Source of the DNA: an uncultured Clostridium sp.
GTDB taxonomy: Bacteria > Bacillota > Clostridia > TANB77 > CAG-508
Direction: 5' to 3'
Assembly: GCA_947569365.1 (NCBI GenBank)
Contig: CANOSM010000017.1
Coordinates: 1-42,211 of the forward strand
Length of the DNA: 42,211 nucleotides
The stretch's first letter is position 1; the number at the start of each line of letters is the position of its first letter. Under the pieces are notes generated by a model. That model had not been told where the DNA came from. It saw nothing but the letters and a program-made list of their open reading frames with translations, and did no database searches. Positions 1 through 9,700 of the stretch are shown here, piece after piece. The translations under genes and the position numbers were made by a program.

Positions 1-18
1 ATTTATAGCAAGGACTAT

Positions 19-46
19 AAGAAATGAAAAATAAATTTCATTTCTT
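19..46. terminator. Hairpin, terminator-like
   Basis: Perfect 11-bp inverted repeat (AAGAAATGAAA / TTTCATTTCTT) with a 6-nt loop at the left edge. No long T-run follows on either strand, so terminator function is uncertain. It would separate the toxin-antitoxin unit from whatever lies to the left. Confidence 0.4.
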
Positions 47-70
47 AATCCTGGTACAGAATATTCCATA

Positions 71-99
71 TTGAATTTATGTAAACTATGTGTTATAAT
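71..99 (+). promoter_or_regulatory. Sigma-A type promoter of the toxin-antitoxin pair
   Basis: TTGAAT (71-76), a 17-nt spacer, then TATAAT (94-99) preceded by TGT, i.e. an extended -10. It is well placed to transcribe the two genes beginning at 199. Confidence 0.6.
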
Positions 100-114
100 A
101 TTAATGTATCATAG

Positions 115-125
115 TTTGCTTATTT
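115..125. repeat. Candidate attL core (11 bp)
   Basis: TTTGCTTATTT here is repeated exactly at 37411-37421, which overlaps the stop codon of the gene next to the integrase. Flanking bases are partly similar (TCATA follows both copies after two mismatches). An 11-bp match is short for AT-rich DNA, and this copy lies between a promoter and the genes it would drive, so the call is weak. Confidence 0.25.
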
Positions 126-198
126 GTTCATAATATATTATAAGGTGATATTATGAATATTAAAGGATTTAAAAAAATAAATAGGAGGAGAATATATA

Positions 199-377
199 TG
201 CTTAATAAAAAAAATGTAATTGATACAGATTTAGTTATTGATGAAATTGATAATAATAGTTCTAATGATTGGAATGAATTATGCGAAGAATGTTCTTCTC
301 TAATGTCTAAAGCCAATTTGTCAAATGATGATATTGATAGAATTGTTGAAGAAGTCAAGAGGTCTTTAGTTGATTAG
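199..377 (+). CDS. Antitoxin-like partner of a PIN toxin
   Basis: A 59-residue acidic protein. I start it at ATG 199 because AGGAGGAG lies just upstream; an ATG at 153 has no good ribosome binding site. Its stop overlaps the start of the PIN-domain gene, the usual coupling of antitoxin and toxin. The protein ends in a predicted helix (NLSNDDIDRIVEEVKRS), resembling small antitoxins that wrap around PIN toxins. I see no clear DNA-binding motif. Role as antitoxin is inferred from position, size and overlap; the family is not recognised with certainty. Confidence 0.6.
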
Positions 378-834
378 AGTTGTTGTTGATACAAATGTAT
401 TTATAAATGGAATATTTAAAAATGAACAATTCTGTAAAGCAATTTTTCAATTAAAAAGTTCAAATAAAATTACTTTTGTAATGAATAAAGAAATGCAGAA
501 TGAACTTTTACTTACTTTTTCAAAATTATTAATAGAAGCCTATAAAAAAACTAACTTAGATGAACTAAAAATCATTTCATTGATGGCTACTTTATCAAAA
601 TGTTTATGGCAAGTAGAAGAAATCGATCATATAATTAATACAGCTTATTGTGTTGATGATAAATCAGATAATAAATTTATTGATTGTTGTATAGATGGAG
701 ATGTTAAATATTTAATAACACAAGACCAACATATTAATAGTGCTTCTTCAAAATTAAAAAAAGATAATTATAATATATCAATATATAGTCCAATGCAATT
801 TTATACAGCATTTAAAAGTCATCAAATTATTTAA
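370..834 (+). CDS. PIN-domain ribonuclease toxin (VapC-like)
   Basis: 154 residues, starting with TTG at 370 inside the end of the antitoxin gene. It has the PIN layout: VDTNVF near the N-terminus with the first catalytic Asp, an acidic Glu near residue 40 (NKEMQNEL), then DDKSDNKFID and ITQDQH near the C-terminus. These supply the usual cluster of four acidic metal-binding residues, so the enzyme looks intact. It resembles the 'PIN family toxin component' group (COG1569-like). The family cleaves RNA. It may be a host gene next to the prophage or cargo at its left end; the boundary is unclear. Confidence 0.8.
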   Translation: MIRVVVDTNVFINGIFKNEQFCKAIFQLKSSNKITFVMNKEMQNELLLTFSKLLIEAYKKTNLDELKIISLMATLSKCLWQVEEIDHIINTAYCVDDKSDNKFIDCCIDGDVKYLITQDQHINSASSKLKKDNYNISIYSPMQFYTAFKSHQII

Positions 835-842
835 TATAGTAT

Positions 843-872
843 AAAGAGGTAGAACAAACAATCTACCTCTTT
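843..872. terminator. Bidirectional terminator between PIN toxin and endolysin
   Basis: An 11-bp stem (AAAGAGGTAGA / TCTACCTCTTT) with an 8-nt loop and T-rich flanks, between two convergent genes. It would end both the toxin-antitoxin transcript and the phage late operon. Confidence 0.8.
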
Positions 873-876
873 ATTT

Positions 877-2011
877 TTATTTATAATTCTTAGTATTTAT
901 ATACGCTTTTCTCTTAGTAGCAATAACTTGTACATAATCTACATTTTTATTTATGTTCTTTAATATTTTAACTTTAGTATTTTTCTTATATGTATATTTC
1001 TTACCTTTTAAATTTTTCTTACTATATAATATACAATTTGACTTTAATATCTTTTTCTTTCCTACTGTATTTTTTATTTTAGCTTTCTTTACGATTTTTT
1101 TCGTATTGCCTTGTCCTTTATCATTACTAAATATAAAGTATTTTTTTACATTTGCATACTTTTTAAAGTTTCCTTTACTTACTGTTACAGTATTCTTGCT
1201 TACTTTTGCATTTGCTTTTTTTCTTGATGATGTATTAAATTTATTTTTGTACAGATAAGGATCATATACTTTAATGTTGTTTTTATCTGATGAAGTTAAG
1301 AATATATAATGTCCGCTAGTTGTAAATAATCCTGAACCACAAGCACTTATTATATAGTATCCTCTATCAAGATATTCCATAGCTTTACTATAATCTGATG
1401 TTGTATGATATTCTTTAAATCCAAAATAATCTGCTGTAAATGAAAATGCACTCCATGCAGTGCCATTTGACTTTGTTCTATATCCATTGTCTACAAATAA
1501 CTTAGCAATTGTAGTTGGTAATATTGTACCCTTAGAAGCTGTTACTACCATTGCACTTGTTGTTGGCCCGACAAGCACTAGACTTCATTGTTTGTTTCTT
1601 ATTATTACTTGATGTATATAATTTATTTGCCCATCTTGTGTCTGCTTGGCTATAATATGTAAGACCCTGGTATGCTCCTAAAAGTTTTAATCCATCTGCT
1701 TTTATATCTCCATTGTAAGATATATTTTCTTGCTCTACCATTGCATCTTGTTCAAGTTCACTTTCTTCTACATTTGTTATAGTTTTTGTTGTATCTAACT
1801 GTTTATCTTTCTCTACTGCTTCTATTGTATTTTCTGCTGTATTTTTCGTTTCATCACTTACTACTACTTCTTGCTTCTCTATTTCGTTATATATAATATT
1901 TTGAGTTTCTGATATACTTTCTTTTACTTTTTCATCATTTATAAATATTGTACAAAAACACATTGCAATCGATAATATAAATGCACTTGCTATTAATATT
2001 TTCTTTTTCAT
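877..2011 (-). CDS. Endolysin: secreted C39-like cysteine peptidase + SH3-like domain, split by a +1 frameshift at CGG
   Basis: One protein of about 377 residues if the ribosome shifts +1 at the CGG codon at 1568-1570. The N-terminal part starts at ATG 2011 (AAGAAGGA upstream): hydrophobic signal/anchor (residues 5-22), acidic linker, then YYSQADTRWANKLY, the usual opening of C39-like peptidases. The zero frame reads SSAC then CGG and stops 13 codons later. The +1 frame continues GPTTSAMV, restoring the catalytic block C-GPT with Cys147 just before the shift. Further on are the His (TSGHYIFL) and Asp (VYDPY) of the triad and a basic SH3b-like cell-wall-binding tail. It is the last gene of the late operon, after the holin-like gene. 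Without the shift the product has no active enzyme. Confidence 0.85.
1568..1570 (-). other. CGG recoding site A (endolysin), C-GGG
   Basis: The coding strand reads TGT CGG GCC in the zero frame. Skipping the C gives TGT GGG CCA, i.e. Cys-Gly-Pro, the conserved active-site block. The zero frame ends 13 codons later; the +1 frame runs on for about 230 residues. Confidence 0.85.
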
Positions 2012-2098
2012 AATTTTTCCTTCTTTCTTTATAAAATTAATAAAACGTTTCAAAATCAATCTCTACAATCGTTTTTAAGACGTTTTTATTAATATAAT

Positions 2099-2317
2099 TT
2101 ACTGTCTATTTTTTAAGTCTCTAATGTCATGTTCTGCCTCTGTCATTTTTCCTTCAAGTATATATGTTCTTTCTATTATGTTATTATGCTTTTTTACTTT
2201 CTCTTCTAATTCTGCTAATCTAAAATTAATTAATTTTGAACTTGCTAATATTCCTCCGATTGTTCCTACACAACTGCCTAACAAGCTCATTATACTTATC
2301 ATTACAGTTTCTGACAT
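2099..2317 (-). CDS. Holin / XhlA-like membrane protein
   Basis: 72 residues with strong AGGAGGAG upstream of ATG 2317. One N-terminal hydrophobic helix (about residues 4-27, rich in Gly/Ser/Leu) is followed by a charged coiled coil (AELEEKVKKHNNIIERTYILE). This is the layout of XhlA/BhlA-type phage haemolysin/holin proteins, which sit in the membrane and help the endolysin act. It lies directly upstream of the endolysin, as expected of a lysis cassette. Confidence 0.7.
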   Translation of the reverse strand: MSETVMISIMSLLGSCVGTIGGILASSKLINFRLAELEEKVKKHNNIIERTYILEGKMTEAEHDIRDLKNRQ

Positions 2318-2319
2318 AT

Positions 2320-2556
2320 CTATTCTCCTCCTTCAATATTTTCTTCTGTTATTTCTTCTGTCTCTTCAACTTCTTGTACACTTATTAAATTCTCTAAATA
2401 TGTAGCTACTTCTTCATAATCTATATCAGTTAATTTGTTATTATCGTGTAGTTCTTCAACTTTGCTTAGTGCATAAGCTACTGAATATTCTCCATTCTTG
2501 ACTAATTCTAATATCGCTACTTTCTTTCTATTACTTGATTTTTCTACTATTGTCAT
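2320..2556 (-). CDS. Small late protein of unknown function
   Basis: 78 residues. Its ribosome binding site GGAGGTG lies over the stop of the upstream fibre gene, so the two are translationally coupled. The body is predicted helical (SVAYALSKVEELHDNNKLTDIDYEEVATYLENL) and the C-terminus very acidic. Small acidic proteins are common between fibre and holin genes in Firmicutes phages (XkdX-like position). No function can be assigned. Confidence 0.6.
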   Translation of the reverse strand: MTIVEKSSNRKKVAILELVKNGEYSVAYALSKVEELHDNNKLTDIDYEEVATYLENLISVQEVEETEEITEENIEGGE

Positions 2557-2560
2557 ATTA

Positions 2561-4880
2561 TTACACCTCCAATAAATTTAATCTATTTTCTATATTCTTA
2601 ATCTTTTCATCTCTTCTTTGATTTAATATCTTGTTACTTTGCATATATTCTAATTTTAAATAAGCTATACTATCACTATCAATATGATTTACTCCCTCAT
2701 ATGTCTTTATTTTTGATAGTTTTTCTAAATCTTCTATTAATTCTGTATCTGTTATTTTTTCGATTTCTGGCTCAGATAAAAGATATACTATCTCCAAATT
2801 ATTTCCTTCTGTGTTCCATTCTTGCAATAAAGTTTTAAAATCTTCTACAGTTTCACAATATTTTTCATCACCAGATGCTATTGTTACTGCTATTTTTCCA
2901 GCTTCTCCAATGTATATTTTTGTAGTATTTGTAGACCATATAACATCAATATATTTAAATCTATTACATTTTAAATACATTGTATCCCATTTTGGAAAAA
3001 ATGGTCTTTCTAGGTTGTAAGGTAGCGTAAAATTATGTGCGTTACTAGCTTCAGCCAACTGCCAATCTTCGCTACCATCAAATACATACCTTTTCCAATT
3101 ATGTATTAAATACCACCCATTAGCTTTTTTAACAAATTCATCTCTTGCTTTTTCATCTCCATATAATTTTAAATCATTTAAATGTATTATTTCTGTTTCT
3201 TCTTTATCATATATATAATACTCTAAAATTGTATTGTCATAAGTTGTATTTGTATCAACTTCAAATCTTATTGATGATATACCATCTTCATCATCTTCTA
3301 GTATTAAAACTGAATCTTTTCGAACTCGAGCTTGTCTGTATGTATTTAGTTTAGAATTTACTACTGTTATATCCATTATTAAATTTAATGAATTTATTAA
3401 TTTATATTGTTTCGAATTATCTAAATGCACTAATATTTTTGTTGAATTATAATTACCTCCAACACGATATTCCGTTTGACCTGGTCTTCCCGAGATTTTA
3501 GAAGAATACTTATTTAATATTTCAAATCTAAGTCCACAATAATTAGTTCCATTTGTTTTTCCACTTGCTTCTGTTGTAAAATTAGATATGTTATTTATTT
3601 TTTTTATATCAATATTGCCCGTTACACATTCAATTTCAGAAAAAAATTTTGGGCTTGGCATTGCTCCGAATTGCTCATATTTTTTATTACTGTCAAATGT
3701 GCCTTTGTACAGTAAAGGTCTAAATAATAAATTATCTACTTTTGTTCCTTTTATTATCATTATAGAACATCTGAGCACTTTTTCTTCTGTTAGAGTAAAA
3801 CTTATTCCATCTCCTACATCTATTCCTATATTATTAAAATTATTGTCCCAAATGTTTATTCTATAAGATTGAGTACTACCGCCGTTTTGGACAACCTTCA
3901 AAATAGTAATTTCCTGCTTCAAAATTTTGATTTGTAAATATAGTAAAAGAACTATCATTTTCGCTACTAGCAATACCATTTGCATTTATTGTTTTATCCT
4001 CATTTATTGTATAATTTATCCCATTATTACTTGAATCTGAGTATTTACTAGTATCTATTAATTGATATCCCTCTCTAGTTTTTTGATAGCTATTACCGCT
4101 TAATTTTAAGCTATTTTTGCTGTACTCATGTGCATCATCTATATCTATGCTTTCACCTTCAACATTATTAAAACTCATATTTTTAGATAATTCATTACAT
4201 TCTTGTTTTAAACTATCTATATCATTTCTGTAACTTTCTGCATTCTGATTAAATTCATTTGTTTTCTCATCATAGTTTTTATTAATTTCTGAATTTACAT
4301 TTTCGATTAGTTCTGTTTTTATTTCTTTAGTTATTTCTTGTTTTTCCTGTTCTGTATAATAGTCAACACCTTTTTGTGGTGTATATCCATCATTTCCTTT
4401 TTCTCCTGTATCTCCTTTCAAACCTTGAATACCTTGTATTCCTTGTTCTCCTTTTTCACCTTTTAAGTTTGCTAGTTGTTCTTCTGTAAAATCCTCATAT
4501 CTAAATGGGTCTCCCTTGTCTCCCTTTGCTCCTATATCCCCTTTCTCTCCTTTATCTCCTTTTACACCTTGGATACCTTGTATCCCTTCTTCTCCTTTTT
4601 CTCCTCTCAGACTTGCCAATTGTTCTTCTGTAAAATCTTCATATCTAAATGGATCTCCTTTATCACCTTTTGCTCCATTATTACCATCTGTCCCATCACT
4701 TCCTTTTTTAGCTATCAAATGCCAGTATTCTTGTTCTAAAACATTTTTATTTTCATTATCCTTAACACATACATAAGAACTTCCATCTAATGTTACTACA
4801 TCTAATTTTTTATAATATGTATTTTCATTCCATTCTCCTTTTAGTATCATTCCAATTTTTCCTATCATAGTTCTACTCAT
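2561..4880 (-). CDS. Collagen-like tail fibre, split by a +1 frameshift at CGG
   Basis: About 772 residues when joined by a +1 shift at 3882-3884. The N-terminus (IGKIGMILKGEW, NTYYKKLDVVTLDGSSYVC) is a chitin/carbohydrate-binding-like module found at the base of many phage fibres. It is followed by Gly-X-Y collagen-like repeats with a near-identical repeated unit (GAKGDKGDPFRYEDFTEEQLA) at about residues 70-165, a coiled coil, then a beta-rich C-terminal receptor-binding region. The zero frame reads FEGCPK, CGG CGG, stop; the +1 frame reads GGSTQSYRINIWD, matching the GCPxGGS motif common in clostridial phage fibres. The C-terminal 440 residues, probably receptor-binding, can only be made by shifting. 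It follows the small gene at 4873. Confidence 0.85.
3882..3884 (-). other. CGG recoding site B (tail fibre), C-GGC
   Basis: The coding strand is CCA AAA CGG CGG TAG in the zero frame. Omitting the first C gives AAA GGC GGT AGT, i.e. Lys-Gly-Gly-Ser, and a long open +1 frame. A second in-frame CGG follows at once (3879-3881) and then the stop. Confidence 0.85.
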
Positions 4881-5109
4881 TTATTTCCACCTCCAATTCT
4901 CCTGTTTCATCATTAAATATAAAATTCATACCTTGTTCATTGTCTACTATTAATTCCATATTTTCATTAACAAAAAAGTCAGCAAATTCAATAACAGTTA
5001 TAATATTTCTTATATCTTCTAATTCTTTTTTCTCAGCTTTATTAGATAGCTTATTCTGTATCTTATTCCATATTAATAATAGATTCTCTTTACTAACAAA
5101 TTTACTCAT
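4873..5109 (-). CDS. Small tail protein of unknown function
   Basis: About 78 residues from ATG 5109 (MSKFVSKENLLLIW). This start overlaps the stop of the collar gene (ATGAGTAA), a typical coupled junction; an upstream ATG at 5175 would lie deep inside the collar gene. The N-terminal half is a helix (WNKIQNKLSNKAEKKELEDI), the C-terminal half is acidic and beta-like. It overlaps the start of the fibre gene by 8 nt. The position between collar and fibre suggests a tail-appendage or chaperone role; no family recognised. Confidence 0.6.
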   Translation of the reverse strand: MSKFVSKENLLLIWNKIQNKLSNKAEKKELEDIRNIITVIEFADFFVNENMELIVDNEQGMNFIFNDETGELEVEINE

Positions 5110-6007
5110 TACTTTCCTCCCCAAATATTTCCTTAATATCTTCTTTTGTAAGTTCACATATTCCAATTTCATCAAGACTTCTATTACCTGATAAAATAAT
5201 ATTATTAATTTGAGGTTTACTTATTAATTTTTCATAATTTCTTGTACCTCCTTCATTAAGTAGGTTCTTTAAAATATTTCCTTGCTTAGCAGAAAGTGCA
5301 TCACTACTAGAGTTTGAGTTTAAATTATCTATAACCTTATTTTGTATAAATGGTGTTTGTTTTACCTTAATTATATAATTTAAAACAACATATGGTTGTA
5401 AATTATTATGTGCTTCTCCATTACCAGTAGTATTAACTACTGCATTGTAACTATTATTAATTGTTGCTGTTCCTCTTCCTGCATTAGCATATAAAATTGG
5501 ATTATGTGTAGTTAATTCTGAACCAGTTAATGCAGAAGCTACTTTAAGACTATGCTTATGAGATGGTATATTATTTGTTGATAATTTGACTAACTTTTCT
5601 CCTCCTATTTTACCTAATTCATTAAAATCTGTTTCTTCTTGATTATATCCTACTATAGTTTTTCCCAATGTTTGAGGTAAATTAAAAGTATTATTTTCAT
5701 CATTACCACCATATATTGTTCCAAGCACCTCAAATAGCTCTGGATATTCATCTCTATCTAAGGACTGCCCATTACACAATAACCAATCTTCAGGTATCTT
5801 TGTTCCTCCCCATTCTACTATTGTTCCAATTGGTAGATTTCCTCCTATTAGATCTCTAATATTTAAAGCATCTATTAAATAATCTAAATAATCATATATC
5901 TTCTTATCTCTTTGAATCTGCTTATTATATAGTGATTCTAATGTTATCTTTATATTCTGATCTTGTTTTGATAAATTATCTCTTTCTATTTTCTCTAAAT
6001 TATCCAT
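5102..6007 (-). CDS. Phage tail collar domain protein
   Basis: 301 residues. The N-terminus is helical. From about residue 58 comes a clear tail-collar module: PIGTIVEWGG, IPEDWLLCNGQSLDRDEYPELF, GTIYGGNDENNTFNLPQ, then a His-rich IPSHKHSLKV stretch and LQPYVVLNYIIK. This matches the T4 gp12/collar fold of fibre tips and microcystin-type proteins. The C-terminal region (SSSDALSAKQGNILKNLL) is a trimeric coiled segment common in phage appendages. It lies between the polyvalent protein and the collagen-like fibre, so it is probably part of the adsorption apparatus. Confidence 0.85.
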   Translation of the reverse strand: MDNLEKIERDNLSKQDQNIKITLESLYNKQIQRDKKIYDYLDYLIDALNIRDLIGGNLPIGTIVEWGGTKIPEDWLLCNGQSLDRDEYPELFEVLGTIYGGNDENNTFNLPQTLGKTIVGYNQEETDFNELGKIGGEKLVKLSTNNIPSHKHSLKVASALTGSELTTHNPILYANAGRGTATINNSYNAVVNTTGNGEAHNNLQPYVVLNYIIKVKQTPFIQNKVIDNLNSNSSSDALSAKQGNILKNLLNEGGTRNYEKLISKPQINNIILSGNRSLDEIGICELTKEDIKEIFGEESNE

Positions 6008-6032
6008 CTTTAGTCCTTTCTAAAATTCAAAA

Positions 6033-6059
6033 GAGAAATTACTTAAAAAGTAACTTCTC
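6033..6059 (-). terminator. Terminator overlapping the end of the polyvalent protein gene
   Basis: On the minus strand GAGAAGTTACTT / AAGTAATTTCTC followed by TTTTG: a 12-bp stem with one G-T pair. It overlaps the last codons of the gene ending at 6043 and would reduce transcription into the fibre and lysis genes. Confidence 0.65.
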
Positions 6060-6759
6060 CATTTTTCTTTACCTTAAATCCTTTTAACTTACTATATAAT
6101 TTTAGCTTTTCGTATTTAGTTAATTTCATATTATTTATATAGTTAGCAACTATATTTCTCTGTTTAGAATCTAATTTATACTGCATTGATAATAATAACA
6201 ATCTTTGATTATAATTACATTTCATAGAATTTATATATTTTAGTGTCTTTTTCTTTTTACTTCCATAAATTGTTTTCCCATATTTATTTTTATCTGATTT
6301 AATATCTGCTGATTTATACTTTAAATATTCATTTATGTCTAATCCACTTTCTTTAATATATCTAAAATTCTTATCATTATATTCTACTTCATAAATTTTT
6401 GATTTATCTGTTTTTGATAATGTTGATTGCTGTAGTAGTTTTACTTTATCTTTTTCTTTTTTCCCTATTGTTAATCCTCTATACTTTAAATATTCGTTTA
6501 TATTTCCACCAGAAAATTTATATTTTCGGAAATTAGTATCTTGCTTTGCTATTATATTTTGATAGATATATTCTTTACTTCGTGTACTAAAGTCACTATT
6601 ATATAAATAATTTATTTTATCTTTCATTGTCTTTTTATCTTCATCATCATTTGAAACCATATCAACTTTATATTTTAAATAGTCTAATTTTTCTCCATCA
6701 GAATCTTCAATTTCACTCATTCTTAACTTATCTTTCTTAGATAGTGTTTGCCACTCTCC
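6043..6759 (-). CDS. C-terminal part of the giant polyvalent protein (third segment)
   Basis: About 238 residues in the frame that continues from the preceding 1,714-codon segment after a +1 shift at CGG 6758-6760. Read alone it would start at GTG 6765 with no ribosome binding site. Joined, the sequence runs IGETYYIKSD-GEWQTLSKKD, a smooth continuation. The segment is basic and helical with three copies of a unit ending in (I)NEYLKYK/R (also DYLKYKVD) and a C-terminal LTKYEKLKLYSKLKGF stretch. Such repeats close the C-termini of giant internal proteins in related short-tailed phages, supporting one continuous polypeptide of about 2,927 residues. Confidence 0.75.
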   Translation of the reverse strand, partial: GEWQTLSKKDKLRMSEIEDSDGEKLDYLKYKVDMVSNDDEDKKTMKDKINYLYNSDFSTRSKEYIYQNIIAKQDTNFRKYKFSGGNINEYLKYRGLTIGKKEKDKVKLLQQSTLSKTDKSKIYEVEYNDKNFRYIKESGLDINEYLKYKSADIKSDKNKYGKTIYGSKKKKTLKYINSMKCNYNQRLLLLSMQYKLDSKQRNIVANYINNMKLTKYEKLKLYSKLKGFKVKKNGEVTF

Positions 6760-9700
6760 GATCACTTTTTATATAATACGTTTCTCCTATTTTAGTTATA
6801 TCATTTCTTTCTTTATCAACATTTTCTACATTTTTATATGATTTTAAAGAATTTTTTATTTTTGTATTTATTTCTTCCTGTATTTCTCTTACTTTTTCTT
6901 GCTTTTCTTTGTTTTTTATATCTGAATTTTGTATCTTTCTTTTTTCATTATATAACTCAGATATTTCATTTTGTATAGATGTCAAATATTTTAAACCTAA
7001 ATTATCTTGTTCTGTTGCCTCTAGATCATTTGCAATTTGTGTTTGTTTATTAATAGTGTTATAAAATTCAGATACATATTTATTATTTAATACAGAATCT
7101 ACTGTAAATTTATCTTTAAAAACATTTCCTTTATTAGATGCACTCTTTGTCATCATAGGTAAGAAAATATCTCCAATACCTCCAGAATATTGATCTATTA
7201 AATAATTTATCTTTTTAGGGCTTGCATTTAATTTTTCTCCTAGAAATATACTTAATAAATCCGTATTTTCATCATATTGATTTTTGGGTAATTGCTTTTG
7301 TAGCCTATCACTTACAAGATCAGTTCCATACCACGTCTTATTTGTCTTAGCTTGTACAATTGGTGCTATTATATTATTATCAATTGGATTATTAGGAGCA
7401 ACCTGATTTGATATTGTTTCTCCTAATCCCTTAAATGAATTTTCATTACCATTTATTTTTTCTCCCATTCTTATAACAGCTGAACCAAATACACTCAACG
7501 CTCTACCTTTTGGTATTCTAATAAATTTACCATTGTCATATTTAAACAAATAATATAAATCTTTTTGACTTTCACTTAAATCTTTATAATCTTCATCATC
7601 TTTATTTAATAACCAATTAAACAGTGATGGTACTGCACCTAACATTATTGCCTTAGTTAACATTTTACAAAAATTCTTTGCTCCACTTTGTTCTGAAAAA
7701 TTTCTATAGAACTTATCAAAACCTTGTACAGAAGCATTCAAGAAAGGTACTCCATTCTTGTCTAAAGCTTTTATTATACTTCCTCCTCTTTTAAAATTCG
7801 TTGTTATCTCTGCTGAATTATACATAGCCTCTGCTATACTGCCTCCACTCTCTATTGTTGATATAAACTCTGCAAGTCTTGGTGCTTGTTCTATAACCTC
7901 ATTTGCCATAGATATTTTTTCTCCTGCTATTTTTATAGGGTTCTTTGTTTTCACTGCACTATCTACACCATTTTCATAATTAAAATATGAGTTCATTCCT
8001 CCACCATTAGCCATATATAAGTTATATATTTTTCCATTTGATGCTATTTCTTTTAATGCCTTTGCATAATTTTTTGGAAAGTCCTTTGTATATTTAGAAT
8101 TTAAAGGAGCATCTTGAATATCTTTTATAAAATTCATTGTTGAAAATGTTAAATTATATTTAGTTAAAAAATCTTTCCTAAATTTAGTAGCTTTTTGTAG
8201 CATTTTACCTGGTATAGAATTATTCCAGTCTATTTCAAAATTAGATTGCCTACTCTTTAAACTTTCGTATAATCCTTTATTTATTTCAAATGTATAAGAT
8301 TCTCCATTTTCAAAATATGTTGCTTTATATTTTCCATCTTTGTCTAATTTGACTGGTGCATTTGATTCATCAAATAATGTATTTACATCTAGACTTGAAT
8401 CTATTCCTAATTCTCCTTTTGTTACTTCTGAATTTTTTAATGTACCAGCTAACTCCTTAATTAGCTGATTATATGCTATTGCTCTTCTTATCTTCATTGT
8501 TTTAGATGCTTGAGATTCCTTTAATGTTAATATATCTGAATTTCCACCAGTAGCTCTTTTTATTCCTTTACCTGAACTTAATTCTTTATTTGAAACTACT
8601 TTATTATTTTCAATAGTTCTTTCCACAGGTACATAGTTAGGATATAACTCTTTCATATAATCAGCCAAGTTCTTATCAATCATTCCTGCTTCTACAAGTA
8701 AATTTAATTCATTATTATTATAATCATATATTGATTGAGCATATTTTTTAAATTCTGGATATAATGCTTCGTATTCTTTTGCTAATTTATTTGAAGTTTG
8801 AGAACTTATATCTTCTCCAAAAATAGGTCTGTATACTGCTTCTCTATCTGTATTATGTCTTAAATTCATATATCTACTAAAATCTTGACTTTGATTATTC
8901 TCCTCTATTTCCTTAAATATATCTTGTAATGATAAACCTATTTTATTTCCTTTTAAATCTGTTTGTGCAACTCCTATATTATATTGTCCTATCCCTGATG
9001 ATGAAAGAGTTACATCAGCTTTATATTTTAATTCCATATTCTTTGATTCTTTAGCTAATTTATCTATATAATGATTACTATTTACTGTCTTTTGTACTAT
9101 CATATCCCATGTATTTGATAAATTTGATTTTATATCTCTAAAATTCCTTTTTTTACTCCTTTTATCTAGTATTCTTATATGTGTTAATTCTTCAAATTTC
9201 TTTCTTATTTCATTCTTTTTTACATCTTCTCTTGTAGGAGCTATCTGTTTTTTATTCTTAATATCTTGCATATTTGCTTCTTTTGGGTGTATAATATTAT
9301 TAATATAAGAAGCTGATGATTTATTCGTTTTGGACGTTTTGTTTGGGGTATTTTGTACATCATTCGATAAATATACGCTTCTTTTTTTATTTTCATAACT
9401 ATCTTTTTCCATATGAATCGATTTGATTTTAAGAGTTCCCTTATTCGAAATAAGTACAAATGATGCATATGTTCCATCTTTCATAATCTTTTTAAATCTT
9501 AAGCCTTCATCTTTATTGTTTTTTGTGTATGCAACAAAATCATTATCAATTATTATTTCTGGAGCTTTTTTTATAAAATCTACTATATCATCAATTGTAA
9601 GTTGTTTATCATCAATTAAATGTCTAATTTCTGATTGATTAATTATTAAATCATAATTTTCTTTTGATAAAATATTAACTTTATCCTTTGGCAAATTTGA

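Noticed and set aside
153..198. Earlier start for the antitoxin at ATG 153
   Set aside because: No ribosome binding site at a usable distance; ATG 199 has AGGAGGAG.
953..1258. Long hydrophobic frame on the opposite strand of the endolysin gene, and similar antisense frames throughout the late operon
   Set aside because: They lack ribosome binding sites and mirror real AT-rich, Lys/Asn-rich genes on the other strand.
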